A stretch of DNA of 64,000 nucleotides from Agrobacterium cavarae (GCF_004310285.1 NZ_SISF01000033.1:124001-188000), one strand, 5' to 3'; positions 25,341 through 35,503 are shown, counted from the first letter of the stretch. Numbers and translations: made by a program. Notes: generated by a model from the sequence alone, not told the origin.

Positions 25341-25458
25341 CGTGGAGAGAGGTTGTGCCTACAATCGGGCAAATCAAAGGGGCGGCAGGCCGTTCCGCAG
25401 TGCACAGTGTTTCACATCTGCGACAACGGCCAGGCCAATCAAGGCTTGCGCCTCCGTT

Positions 25459-26418
25459 TCAATGCACGGAGAGCTTCTTCATCTTGCGGTGAAGCGTCGC
25501 GCGGCTGATCCCCAGCAATTCGGACGCCTGAGTCACGTTGCCATTGGTGCGCGCCAGGACCCGTCTTAAAGCAGCGCGCTCGGCTTCCATCAGGTCGCTG
25601 CCTTTGTCATGCCGCTCTTCTTTGAGTGCGTCCGATGCGGGGATCCCTTGCGCTATCCGCGCATCATCGAGCCGCAGCGCCAGCCGTGCAGCGCGGGTCG
25701 CCCCCAGAATGATATCGTCCTGATCGACGGCCAGCAGCGACAGCATCGTCGATTGGCCAGGCGGCACGATCAGGATGCGGGCGCCCGGGAACGCGCGGCG
25801 GAACAGATTGCCCTCGATGCGCTGCGCGGCATCGCGCACGGTCTGCGTCACCATGGAAAAGGTCAGTTCGTTGATGTCGTCCCGGCAGGTGGAAATGTCG
25901 AGCGCGCCCGTCACCTGCCCCCGGTGGTCGCGGATCGGCGCTGTGGTGCAGGAGAGATTGATGTTGGAGCTGAAGAAATGCTGGTCGCGATAAACCACCG
26001 CCGGCCGCTCGTCGGCAAGTGCGGTGCCTATGCCATTGGTGCCGACACTCGCCTCGCTCCACAGCGCGCCGGACCAGAGCCCCGCCTTTCGAAAATCGTC
26101 ATCATCGCCCGCAGCACCGCGCCGTTCCAGGGCAACGCCCTTGGCATCGGTCAGCAGCAGGCAGCACCCGGCCCTGCCGACGGTGGAAAAGATGCGGTCG
26201 ATTTCATCGGTGCTTTCCGCCAGAAGAGCAGATGCCTCGTCGCGCGCCCTGCGAAATTCCGCTTCCGACAGGAAGATCGGCTTGCGGTTTTCCTCCGGCG
26301 TCAGATGATGCATCGTCATGCAGCGTCGCCAGGATGCGACGATGGGGGAACTTGCGGCAGCCGATGAACGGTTGGCGCTCTCATAGACATGATTGGCATG
26401 TGCGGCATCGTTCGACAT
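25459..26418 (-). CDS. AcoR-like GAF/Fis-HTH regulator without AAA+ domain
   Basis: 319 residues. Residues about 25-60 match the AcoR N-terminus (IVASWRRCMTMHHLTPEE). A GAF domain follows (about 75-215; GTALADERPAVVYRDQHF, APIRDHRGQVTGALDIS). The C-terminus is a Fis-type helix-turn-helix (about 278-318; RTNGNVTQASELLGISRATLHRKMKKL). The central AAA+ sigma-54-activation domain of AcoR (Walker A, GAFTGA) is absent, and only ~60 residues separate GAF from HTH. It probably regulates the aldehyde dehydrogenase gene downstream, by a sigma-54-independent route. Confidence 0.88.
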   Translation of the reverse strand: MSNDAAHANHVYESANRSSAAASSPIVASWRRCMTMHHLTPEENRKPIFLSEAEFRRARDEASALLAESTDEIDRIFSTVGRAGCCLLLTDAKGVALERRGAAGDDDDFRKAGLWSGALWSEASVGTNGIGTALADERPAVVYRDQHFFSSNINLSCTTAPIRDHRGQVTGALDISTCRDDINELTFSMVTQTVRDAAQRIEGNLFRRAFPGARILIVPPGQSTMLSLLAVDQDDIILGATRAARLALRLDDARIAQGIPASDALKEERHDKGSDLMEAERAALRRVLARTNGNVTQASELLGISRATLHRKMKKLSVH

Positions 26419-26699
26419 AGGCTCCTCCCAAAGCTTCTGTTATCGTGCGCCGGTTGTGGCGATCTTTCAACGGTAAAATAGTCGCATGCGACGCCGCTTG
26501 AGCGTCACCACGCGTGGAGCGGGTGTGATCCGATGTAAAACCCCCGCGGTCTTGCGTTCAAGGCCGCTTTATACTATAGCGCGCGCATCCGTGTAGACAC
26601 CCTTGGAGGCAACGCGGTCGGGTTGGCGCAAGCGCCGCCCCAGTTCTCGCCCGGCCACGCCGGTTTGAACTCTCCATATAACCTCGAAAAGGAAATGCC

Positions 26700-27329
26700 A
26701 TGAGCAAAGAAACTTATGAGCTCAAGGCCGAGGCGCGCGAACGAGTTGGTAAGGGGTCCTCTCGTGAACTTCGCCGCAACGGTTTGATTCCCGCTGTCAT
26801 CTATGGTGACAAGCAGGCCCCGATTTCTATCGCGATTTCGACCAACGAAATCACCAAGCGCATCCACGGCGGCGGCTTCATGACGACGATCGCAACGATC
26901 GACGTCAACGGCCAGAAGTACAAGGTTCTGCCGAAGGACTACCAGCTTGACCCGGTTCGTGACTTCACGATGCACGTGGACTTCCTGCGCGTTTCGGCCA
27001 ACTCGAACGTAACCGTCGAAATCCCGGTTCACTTCATCAATGAAGAGAAGTCCGAGATCAAGACCGGTGGCGTTCTGAACATCGTTCGCCACACCATCGA
27101 AGCCAACGTTCCTGCGGACCAGATCCCTGACGCCATCACCGTCGACCTCGAAGGTCTGAAGGTCGGTGACAGCGTTCACATCTCGCAGATCAAGCTGCCG
27201 AAGAGCGTGGTTCCGACGATCACCGATCGCGACTTCACCGTTGCAACGATCGTTCCGCCGGTTGTCGACGTTGTTGAAGACGAAGCACCTGCTGCTGAAG
27301 AAGCGGAAGGCGAAAACAAGTCCGAATAA
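26700..27329 (+). CDS. rplY: 50S ribosomal protein L25 (Ctc/TL5 form)
   Basis: 209 residues. The N-terminal 5S rRNA-binding domain (ELKAEARERVGKGSSRELRRNGLIPAVIYG, about 5-90) is followed by the TL5/Ctc C-terminal beta-domain (about 95-185), and then a Glu/Ala-rich tail (EDEAPAAEEAEGENKSE). It binds 5S rRNA in the central protuberance of the large subunit. RBS AAAAGGAA upstream; a strong terminator follows. pth lies 3.5 kb downstream, with a GGDEF-EAL/PBP pair between the two genes that often adjoin in related genomes. Confidence 0.96.
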   Translation: MSKETYELKAEARERVGKGSSRELRRNGLIPAVIYGDKQAPISIAISTNEITKRIHGGGFMTTIATIDVNGQKYKVLPKDYQLDPVRDFTMHVDFLRVSANSNVTVEIPVHFINEEKSEIKTGGVLNIVRHTIEANVPADQIPDAITVDLEGLKVGDSVHISQIKLPKSVVPTITDRDFTVATIVPPVVDVVEDEAPAAEEAEGENKSE

Positions 27330-27351
27330 GACCTGTTTGGTTTTCTTGAAG

Positions 27352-27382
27352 AGGCCCCGTATCGAAAGATGCGGGGCCTTTT
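27352..27382 (+). terminator. Intrinsic terminator of rplY
   Basis: 12-bp stem (AGGCCCCGTATC / GATGCGGGGCCT, one wobble pair) with a GAAA tetraloop followed by TTTT; 22 bp after the rplY stop. Confidence 0.92.
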
Positions 27383-27603
27383 GCATGCAAGTTCATCCGC
27401 GCGACAACATCGCCAGCGCCATCTGACGCGCTTCGAATGCCGCCACTCAATTCAAGAATGATTAAGCATTCTGCGAAACGATACCTCAAAGCTTTGGTTC
27501 TACAACCGCAGCTGGAAAAGGCTCTCGAGCAATCGAAAACGCCCTCACGGCGCTTGGGCCTTTACCGCATGGACGGGAGTTTTTGAGGATCAAGAGAGGG
27601 CAG

Positions 27604-30000
27604 ATGACCCATTCGGTAGAAAGGCGATTCCTGGTGATCATATCCGGCGCGTTGCTGGCTATCGTCGCGCCGCTTTTTACGATTTTGCTCAGCCTATCCT
27701 ATAATGCCGCGATCTCCAGCCAGGCAGACCGGCTCGAAATTCTCATCGTCGCCAACGCACAGGCTCTCGGCCGCCCTCTTTGGGATCTGGATGACGAAAG
27801 CATCAACCAGATTACCGGCACGCTGATTACCGACCCTGCGATCTATATGGTCCGGGTCAGGGACAGTTTCGGCCAGCTCGACGTTACTCAGACATCAAGC
27901 GACCCTAGAAGCGACGACATGTCGTCGCTTAGCCGTGACATCTACTACAAGAACCTCGACGGCGAGACCAAGGTCGGGACGATCAAGATCTTCTTCCGCA
28001 ATGTCGGCCTGTTCTCATCGCTGAACGGCATCGAGCTATCCTTCCTGTCGATCTTCATTCTGGCGATCTTGACGGTGTTTGGCGCCGCCATCGTCGGCAA
28101 CCGGATGATGATCATGCGCCCGCTTCTGCGGCTGACGGCCGCCATTGAGGCAACCCGCAGGCTGGGCTCGCGCCACCATGTCGACTGGCGCTCGCGCGAC
28201 GAGATGGGACGGCTCGCTCTCAGCTTCAACGAAATGCAGACGCAGCTCGAACGGGAAGAGCACGAGCTCAAGCGTGCCCATCGACGCACGACGGAAATCT
28301 ACAACCGCACCCCGGCCATGCTGTTTTCACTCGATCCCGAAAATCGTGTCGCAGCGGTGAGCGATTATTGGGTGAAGGCAACCGGCTATAGTCGCGAGGA
28401 TTCCCTTGGCTGCGCCTTTGAAGCCTTCCTCCATCCGGACGATCGCGAAAGTTTCCGCCAGCGCCATCAAAACCGCCCATCCGACCATACCGATGAGTCC
28501 TACGCGGCCGAGCTCACTGTGCGCTTCATCTGCGCCGATGGGCGTTCGATGGATGTGCTGATTGCCGAAAAGACGCTGCAAACCGGCATCGAGGAGACCA
28601 GCGCAGATGTGCTGAGCGTGATGACGGACGTCACGGAACTTCGTCAGTCGGAACAGCGCAACGGCCTCCAGGCCATTTCTGATCACCTGACCGGGCTTTT
28701 GAACCGCCAGGGTTTCGAAGCCATGCTGGACCAAAAGATACTGCATGCCGATGCGGCTCAGACGAAGCTTGCCTGCCTGTTCATCGATCTCGATCGCTTC
28801 AAGGGCATCAACGACAATTTCGGCCATGCCGCAGGCGATGCGGTTCTGAAACAATTCGTTGGTCGCCTTAAAGGCGTTCTCAATCCGCTCGACTCCGCGT
28901 CGCGGCTTGGTGGCGATGAGTTTGCCTTGTTGCTTGCGGGGTCGGACGCGGAAGAGCGATCGCTGCAAATCTGCGAGAAGATCGGCGCGATGTTCAACGA
29001 CCCCTTCATTTTCCATGGTCAGAGCATTCGTCTCAGCGCCAGCATCGGTCTTGCCATCTATCCCGAACATGCCCGCAGCGCCTCGGAACTGCTGCAACAC
29101 TCCGATCTTGCCATGTATACCAAGAAGCGGGCCGGAAAGAATGGCGCCCAGATCTTCGACGCCACGATCATGAACGAAGCGCGCCAGCGGGCAGAGATCG
29201 AGCAGGAAATAGAGCAGGCCATCGAGAAAGACTGGCTTGAGGCACACTTCCAGCCCATTCTCAACTTGCAGACTGGCGTGACCTGCGGCTTCGAAGCCCT
29301 GATGCGCTTGAACCATCCGCGCAAGGGCATTCTGCCGCCCGGCCCGATCATCGGCGTGGCTGAAGAAAATGGCAGCATCAAGCGCCTCGGTAACCGCGTT
29401 CTTGAGCATTCCATCCGAAACCTCGCGGACATCTCGGCCGTTCCCGGTCTCGAAAAGGCCTATGTCGCCGTCAACTTCTCCGCCCAGCAGTTTGAGGCCG
29501 GTCTACCGACGCGCATCGCTGGCCTGCTGCACCACCACGGCATCGTTCCGCAGCGGCTCGTAGTAGAGATCACCGAAGCCGTGATGATGCATGACGACCC
29601 GCAGGTGCGCGCCGTCCTGAATGCCATCAGCCTGCTTGGATGCCGTATTGCGCTCGATGATTTCGGCACGGGCTATTCGTCGCTGAGCTACCTCAACCGC
29701 TTCCCCGTGGATATCGTCAAGATCGACCAGTCCTTTACGCGCTCCATCAGCAAGGATGCGCCCGACATCAGCAAGAAAAGCCGGATGCTGGTGGAAGGCA
29801 TCAGCGCGATCTCCCACAAGATGAACTGCCTCGTCATTGCCGAAGGCATCGAGACGGAAGAGCAGAAGACGATGCTGCAAGAGATCGGCGTGGATTGCGG
29901 GCAGGGCTATTTGTTTTCCAGACCGCGCGCGATACAGTCTCTGATCGAAACCTATCAGGTTCCGCTGGAGGATGGAAAAAGGCTGAAAGCCGCGCAATAA
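27604..30000 (+). CDS. Membrane GGDEF-EAL c-di-GMP signalling protein with HAMP and PAS
   Basis: 798 residues. TM1 is near residues 8-32 and TM2 near 148-170, enclosing a ~115-residue periplasmic sensor. HAMP follows (about 171-225), then PAS (about 232-350), GGDEF (about 355-520; intact RLGGDEF) and EAL (about 530-785; GFEALMRL and DDFGTGYSSL, substrate and metal residues present). The inhibitory RxxD site before GGDEF reads NPLD, so product inhibition is unlikely. Both catalytic motifs are intact; net activity cannot be told. ATG 27604 has GAGAGGG upstream. A periplasmic binding protein gene follows after 20 bp. Confidence 0.92.
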   Translation: MTHSVERRFLVIISGALLAIVAPLFTILLSLSYNAAISSQADRLEILIVANAQALGRPLWDLDDESINQITGTLITDPAIYMVRVRDSFGQLDVTQTSSDPRSDDMSSLSRDIYYKNLDGETKVGTIKIFFRNVGLFSSLNGIELSFLSIFILAILTVFGAAIVGNRMMIMRPLLRLTAAIEATRRLGSRHHVDWRSRDEMGRLALSFNEMQTQLEREEHELKRAHRRTTEIYNRTPAMLFSLDPENRVAAVSDYWVKATGYSREDSLGCAFEAFLHPDDRESFRQRHQNRPSDHTDESYAAELTVRFICADGRSMDVLIAEKTLQTGIEETSADVLSVMTDVTELRQSEQRNGLQAISDHLTGLLNRQGFEAMLDQKILHADAAQTKLACLFIDLDRFKGINDNFGHAAGDAVLKQFVGRLKGVLNPLDSASRLGGDEFALLLAGSDAEERSLQICEKIGAMFNDPFIFHGQSIRLSASIGLAIYPEHARSASELLQHSDLAMYTKKRAGKNGAQIFDATIMNEARQRAEIEQEIEQAIEKDWLEAHFQPILNLQTGVTCGFEALMRLNHPRKGILPPGPIIGVAEENGSIKRLGNRVLEHSIRNLADISAVPGLEKAYVAVNFSAQQFEAGLPTRIAGLLHHHGIVPQRLVVEITEAVMMHDDPQVRAVLNAISLLGCRIALDDFGTGYSSLSYLNRFPVDIVKIDQSFTRSISKDAPDISKKSRMLVEGISAISHKMNCLVIAEGIETEEQKTMLQEIGVDCGQGYLFSRPRAIQSLIETYQVPLEDGKRLKAAQ

Positions 30001-30020
30001 ACGCTGTGGGAGGGGTAGCA

Positions 30021-30749
30021 GTGTTACGAGCAATACTCTTATCGATCGGTCTGTCGACCTGCTTGCTGGCCGCGACATCGGCCAGTGCCGAAAAACTGTT
30101 TTTATCGACGGAATATTATCCGCCTTACAATCTGCGCGACGCCGATGGACAGCCAAGCGGCGTCTACTGGGATCAGTTGAAGATCATTCTGGAACGAACC
30201 GGCACGCAGTATGAAGCGACGGTCATGCCTTGGGCGCGCGCCATAAAGCTGGCAGAGACCGCACCCATGCACTGCGTCTTTGCCGCGGCCCGCACCGCCG
30301 AGCGCGAGCCCCGCTTTAAATGGGTTTCCCCCATTCACACGGATCGCAATGTTCTGGTTGCGCGTCAGGGCCACGTCATGAACATCAAGACGTTGGAGGA
30401 TGCCAAGGAATATACCGTCGGAACACAGCGCAACGACTACACCGAAGGCCTGCTCCGCTCGATGAATTTCCCGCGGATCGACATCAGCGCCGATTTCAAC
30501 AACACGCTCTCAAAGCTCGCCGCAGGCCGCATCGACCTGATGCCCATGTCGGAAAGCGCGCTAAAGAATCTCCCCCAGAAAGACTTTGAGGAGGTCATCA
30601 CCTTCAGCCGGCAGAGGCTTGGTATGGCCTGCAACAAGAGCGTACCGGACAGCCTGATCGAGAAGATGCAGAAGGTGCTGGACGATCTGATTGTCGACGG
30701 TACCCAGAGACGCATTTACGAGAAATACGGTTTGATCATCAGCGACTAA
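30021..30749 (+). CDS. Periplasmic substrate-binding protein (PBP2-like) paired with the GGDEF-EAL gene
   Basis: 242 residues with a signal peptide (LRAILLSIGLSTCLLAATSASA, cleaved near residue 23). The rest is one SBP_bac_3-like two-lobed domain (LFLSTEYYPPYNLRDADGQP, FVAAARTAEREPRFKWV-type hinge, YEKYGLIIS end). No permease or ATPase gene is nearby. GTG start, GGGAGGGG 5 nt upstream, 20 bp after the GGDEF-EAL stop. The context suggests a ligand sensor for that protein's periplasmic domain rather than transport; this is inference. Confidence 0.85.
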   Translation: MLRAILLSIGLSTCLLAATSASAEKLFLSTEYYPPYNLRDADGQPSGVYWDQLKIILERTGTQYEATVMPWARAIKLAETAPMHCVFAAARTAEREPRFKWVSPIHTDRNVLVARQGHVMNIKTLEDAKEYTVGTQRNDYTEGLLRSMNFPRIDISADFNNTLSKLAAGRIDLMPMSESALKNLPQKDFEEVITFSRQRLGMACNKSVPDSLIEKMQKVLDDLIVDGTQRRIYEKYGLIISD

Positions 30750-30836
30750 CAGCTCGCGCCCTCACAAAAAAGTTGACACCCGCCGCGTTTCGCGTTGGTG
30801 AAGTGTATCGATTTTGAGTGAAGCGGAATTTCGTCC

Positions 30837-31553
30837 ATGATCATCATTGCAGGCCTCGGCAACCCCGGCAATCAATATGCGGGCAACCGTCACAACATCG
30901 GCTTCATGGCTGTCGATGCCCTGCAACGCCTGCCCTCCTTCACGCCGTGGTCGAGAAAGTTCAAGGCGGAGATCTCAGAAGGTGAGATCGCCGGCGAGAA
31001 GATCCTGCTGATGAAACCGCTGACCTTCATGAACCTGTCGGGTGAATCCGTCGGCGAAGCCATGCGCTTCTACAAGCTGGCGCCCGGCGACATCATCGCC
31101 ATTCACGATGAGCTGGACCTGCCGGCCGGCCGCGCCCGCATCAAGACCGGTGGCGGGCATGGGGGCCATAACGGCCTGAAATCCCTCGACGCCCATTGCG
31201 GCAAGGAATATCGCCGCCTGCGCCTCGGCATCGGCCATCCGGGAGACAAGGGCCGCGTGCATGGTCATGTGCTTGGCGATTTCGCCAAGGCCGACAAGGC
31301 ATGGCTCGACCCGCTGCTCGACGCCATCGCCGACAACGCCGCAATGTTGGTGAAGGGTGAAGACTCCCAGCTTATGAATAAGTTGGCCCTTGCGACCGGC
31401 GCGAAGGCCGAAGTCGAAAAGCCCATCAAAGCGGCAAAACCGGCGGCGCAGTCGCACATCCATCAGGCGCGAAACCACGCCCAGCCAAAGAAGCTGCCGG
31501 AGACCGGCCCCATGGCCGAGATGCTGAAGAGGATGTTCGGCAAGAAGGACTGA
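30837..31553 (+). CDS. pth: Peptidyl-tRNA hydrolase
   Basis: 238 residues. The N-terminal signature GLGNPGNQYAGNRHNIGF contains the catalytic histidine, with PLTFMNLSGESV, HDELDLPAGRARIKTGGGHGGHNGLKSL, and RLRLGIGHPGDKGRVHGHVL further on. It frees tRNA from peptidyl-tRNAs that drop off ribosomes. The Lys/Ala-rich C-terminal extension (about residues 190-238) is longer than in E. coli (194 residues), as is usual in rhizobia. Confidence 0.96.
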   Translation: MIIIAGLGNPGNQYAGNRHNIGFMAVDALQRLPSFTPWSRKFKAEISEGEIAGEKILLMKPLTFMNLSGESVGEAMRFYKLAPGDIIAIHDELDLPAGRARIKTGGGHGGHNGLKSLDAHCGKEYRRLRLGIGHPGDKGRVHGHVLGDFAKADKAWLDPLLDAIADNAAMLVKGEDSQLMNKLALATGAKAEVEKPIKAAKPAAQSHIHQARNHAQPKKLPETGPMAEMLKRMFGKKD

Positions 31554-31707
31554 CGACAAAAGTCCTCACCGGGCTTAGCGCTGATCAGACGGCAGGCCGA
31601 CGCAGGATTGGGGACATGGCGCCTTGAAACACGGCGCGACCTCCCCATCTCTTTGCGCATGACCAATATCGGCCATTTGATTGTGACATTCCCGAATTGG
31701 GCGCGCC

Positions 31708-32328
31708 ATGGATAAGGAAGCGCCACATCAAAGCATGGCGGCAGCGCTGAAGCGCCTGCCGCATGACCTCCCCGAACGCGTCACGCTCGACTGTCTGCTG
31801 GATCGGCTGGGCGACAAGGCGATCGCCTTCGTGCTGCTGGTCTTTGCCATTCCGGCGATCATTCCAACGCCTGGTATTCCGGCTGGCATGATCTTCGGCA
31901 CGGCACTGGCGATCCTGTCGCTGCAGATGATGTTTCGAGCACGCAGGCTTGTTCTGCCTGGTGTCCTGGGTCGTCTCTCCGTCTCGCGCTCGATCATCGA
32001 GCTAACGGCAGACAAGGCAGCACCCCGGCTGGAGAAGCTGGAAGCGCTCTTGAAACCACGCGGCCACATGCTGGCACGCTTTGCCGGACCGGCTTTCATC
32101 GGCATCGTGATTTTTCTGATGGCCGTGATCATCGCGCTCCCGATCCCGTTCGGCAATACGCTCCCCGGGATCACGGTGCTGATCATCGCCCTGGCGCTGG
32201 CGCAACGCGATGACCTCGCGCTCTTGGGCGGACTGGTTCTGGCCATCGTCTCGGTGCTCTTCTCCATCGGCATCGTCTATGGTGGCTGGGCGCTGATATC
32301 CGCTTGGTTCGGCTTCGGACAGCCTTAA
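31708..32328 (+). CDS. exoD: ExoD-family exopolysaccharide synthesis protein
   Basis: 206 residues. A hydrophilic N-terminus (LKRLPHDLPERVTLDCLLDRLGDKAIA) is followed by a hydrophobic pair containing the ExoD signature FAIPAIIPTPGIPAGMIFG. Two or three C-terminal membrane segments follow (ALPIPFGNTLPGITVLIIALAL). In Sinorhizobium meliloti exoD mutants have altered exopolysaccharide and alkali sensitivity; the mechanism is unknown. The gene stands alone between pth and ychF. Confidence 0.9.
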   Translation: MDKEAPHQSMAAALKRLPHDLPERVTLDCLLDRLGDKAIAFVLLVFAIPAIIPTPGIPAGMIFGTALAILSLQMMFRARRLVLPGVLGRLSVSRSIIELTADKAAPRLEKLEALLKPRGHMLARFAGPAFIGIVIFLMAVIIALPIPFGNTLPGITVLIIALALAQRDDLALLGGLVLAIVSVLFSIGIVYGGWALISAWFGFGQP

Positions 32329-32339
32329 GCCTACTCGCA

Positions 32340-32362
32340 AAAGGGCGGATTTCTCGCCCTTT
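32340..32362 (+). terminator. Weak candidate terminator hairpin after exoD
   Basis: 8-bp stem AAAGGGCG / CGCCCTTT with a 7-nt loop, 11 bp after the exoD stop. No T-run follows, so intrinsic termination is doubtful. Confidence 0.4.
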
Positions 32363-32446
32363 GCTGCAACAAGACTTGACCTTGCTCCGGCGTTTCCGCA
32401 AAAGGCTCGCAATCGGAAATTCAAAAGTCAAAGACAGGTTTAAGCC

Positions 32447-33550
<1,104 letters not shown>

Positions 33551-33917
33551 TCGAGTCTCGCCGCAGGTGGCGAAACACCTGCGGCGCTCGGACGGCCGCA
33601 AAAGTTCCTGCCGTCCTCTGCGTCACCCGCGCTTTAATCGAGGCTTGTGTGGGTAGCGCTCGACATAAGTGCGCTTCCCCGTGAGAGGAAGCATCATTTA
33701 CAACTTCAAATGCCAAGCACCTCCGCTCCTCTTACCCATCATCGATTTTCATCAACCCGCGACCGATCTGACCTTTACGTAAAGGGAACATTTGCGTTAG
33801 CTTGCAGTCGGAACGTGTTTGGAAGCCTGACACAGAGGTGCGCGACATGCATCGCGAAATCGACCTGTCGGATTGTCCGGACCGGCTCTGAGCATCAAGG
33901 GACGGAGGAGTAAGCTC
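33551..33917 (+). other. Intergenic region between ychF and the MaoC pair
   Basis: 367 bp. A perfect 10-bp hairpin lies at 33560-33585 (GCCGCAGGTG / CACCTGCGGC), 10 bp after the ychF stop and without a T-run; it may protect or end the ychF transcript. A perfect 14-bp palindrome lies at 33772-33785. No convincing ORF. Confidence 0.55.
33772..33785 (+). promoter_or_regulatory. Palindromic candidate operator upstream of the MaoC genes
   Basis: CCTTTACGTAAAGG is a perfect 14-bp palindrome about 130 bp before the first MaoC gene. TTTACG-type half-sites occur in operators of acyl-CoA and branched-chain degradation regulators such as the MerR-type LiuR; that resemblance is from memory and the assignment is tentative. 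Confidence 0.45.
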
Positions 33918-34373
33918 GTGAAATATAGTTTCGACGATTTTGCGCCAGGGCGCAGCTTTCCGCTTGGGCCAAAGACGGTGACGGCGGAAGAGATCATTGA
34001 ATTCGCAATGGAATTCGATCCGCAGCCCATGCATCTTTCGGAAGAAGCCGGCAAGGCCAGCATTCTGGGCGGCCTCGCCGCCTCCGGCTGGCACACATGC
34101 GGCATGCTGATGCGCATGACTGTGGACAGCTATATCGGTCAATCGAGCGCCCACGCCGGACTTGGCGTCGATTTTGTCGAATGGAAAAAGCCGGTTCTGG
34201 CGGGCGACACGTTGATAGGCTCCTCGACTGTTGTCGAACGCCGCGTGGCGAAATCCCGGCCAGACCGGGGCGTCGTCAAGCTCCGTCATGAACTGCAAAA
34301 TCAGCACGGCGACACGGTCTGCATTGTCGAATTGAATGCCATGCTGGCGACATCGGCGGAGGCGAAGCCATGA
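33918..34373 (+). CDS. MaoC-family dehydratase (first of a pair)
   Basis: 151 residues forming a single hot-dog domain. The R-specific hydratase motif is visible: EFAMEFDPQPMHLSEEAGK, with the catalytic Asp and His, then the GWHTCGMLMRM helix. GTG start chosen for its GGAGGAG 7 nt upstream. It overlaps the second MaoC gene by 4 bp (ATGA). MaoC proteins hydrate enoyl-CoAs or bind related thioesters; the actual substrate is unknown. Confidence 0.9.
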   Translation: MKYSFDDFAPGRSFPLGPKTVTAEEIIEFAMEFDPQPMHLSEEAGKASILGGLAASGWHTCGMLMRMTVDSYIGQSSAHAGLGVDFVEWKKPVLAGDTLIGSSTVVERRVAKSRPDRGVVKLRHELQNQHGDTVCIVELNAMLATSAEAKP

Positions 34374-34837
34374 AGTTCACCGAACTTTACCCCGTGGGCC
34401 ATAAACTCGAACTTGGCACGGTCCACTTCTCGGCCGAGTCGATCATCCGCTATGCCGAAAAATTCGATCCGCAGCCATTCCACCTGAGTGAAGAAGGGGC
34501 AAAGAACTCCGTCTTCGACGGTCTGTGTGCCTCCGGCTGGCAGACAAGCGCGTCCTGGATGAAGTGCTTCCTGAATTACTGGACGAAGGAAGTGAAGCGG
34601 CTGACGAGCGAAGGTATCGAGCCGCCAAAGCTCGGTCCCTCCCCGGGCATCGCCAACCTCAAATGGTTGCATCCGGTCTATGCCGGTGACGACGTCACCT
34701 ATTTCGCCACCCTTCTCGCTGCCCGCCCGCTTGCCTCGCGGCCCGGTCTGCTGCTGAACACGACGCTGAACGAAGGCGTCAACCAGCATGGCGAGCTCGT
34801 GGTCACGTTTGAAAGCAAGGTGCTGGAGTTCGAGTGA
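34370..34837 (+). CDS. MaoC-family dehydratase (second of a pair)
   Basis: 155 residues, hot-dog fold. It has its own hydratase motif (RYAEKFDPQPFHLSEEGAK) and the GLCASGWQTSASWMKCFLNYW helix. It overlaps the first MaoC gene by 4 bp. The two are clearly paralogous, and the coupled pair suggests a heterodimer. Both keep the Asp/His dyad, unlike pairs in which one subunit is degenerate. Confidence 0.9.
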   Translation: MKFTELYPVGHKLELGTVHFSAESIIRYAEKFDPQPFHLSEEGAKNSVFDGLCASGWQTSASWMKCFLNYWTKEVKRLTSEGIEPPKLGPSPGIANLKWLHPVYAGDDVTYFATLLAARPLASRPGLLLNTTLNEGVNQHGELVVTFESKVLEFE

Positions 34838-34867
34838 AGGTAACGCAGCAGGCAGGATCACCGGCGG

Positions 34868-35485
34868 ATGACAGATGTTCTGAAAGGCTACGCAGAGGCA
34901 GCGACCCCTGAACTCATATCTCGCTTCGATAATTTGGACTGCCGCGAGGTCTACGCGCCCGTTTTGGATTTGCTGCCCATCCGTCCTGTCCGCATTGCTG
35001 ATATCGGTGCCGGAACCGGTCGCGATGCCGCTTGGTTCGCGAGCCAAGGCCACGAAGTATTGGCGGTGGAGCCTGTCAGTGAACTCCGCGAGCCTGGCAT
35101 GCGCCTGCATGCTTCCGAGAGAATCAGATGGCTTAGTGACAGCTTGCCAGTGCTCGATAAAACTCTCACCCATGCGCCCTTTGATCTCATCACGCTGTGC
35201 GGGGTATGGCACCACATCGAAATCGAACAACGCCAGCTTGCCTTGGAAGTCCTGACGCGCATGATGGAAGAGGGCGGGCTGCTGATCATGTCTCTCCGGC
35301 ACGGGCCGTCGCCGGCAGGACGGCCATCCTACCCAATCCGTCCTGACGAAGCCATCGCCCAGGCGAAGAAGGCAGGGCTCGGCCTAATCCGGGCCTTGGA
35401 AACCGATTCGATTCAAGCAGGCAATCGAGCTTCAGGTGTTACTTGGACTTGGATCGTCCTGAAAAAAATCCATACCAAAACTTAA
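34868..35485 (+). CDS. Class I SAM-dependent methyltransferase
   Basis: 205 residues. SAM-binding motif I is VRIADIGAGTGRDAAWFASQGHEV (about 39-62), with VLAVEPV as the ribose-binding acidic strand and LITLCGVWHHIE as motif IV. Methyltransf_11/25-like; the substrate is unknown. It starts 30 bp after the second MaoC gene with only a weak ribosome-binding site, and its AT-richer codon choice differs a little from its neighbours. It converges on apt with an 18-bp gap. Confidence 0.85.
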   Translation: MTDVLKGYAEAATPELISRFDNLDCREVYAPVLDLLPIRPVRIADIGAGTGRDAAWFASQGHEVLAVEPVSELREPGMRLHASERIRWLSDSLPVLDKTLTHAPFDLITLCGVWHHIEIEQRQLALEVLTRMMEEGGLLIMSLRHGPSPAGRPSYPIRPDEAIAQAKKAGLGLIRALETDSIQAGNRASGVTWTWIVLKKIHTKT

Positions 35486-35503
35486 GCAGTCGCCTCTTCA
35501 GGA

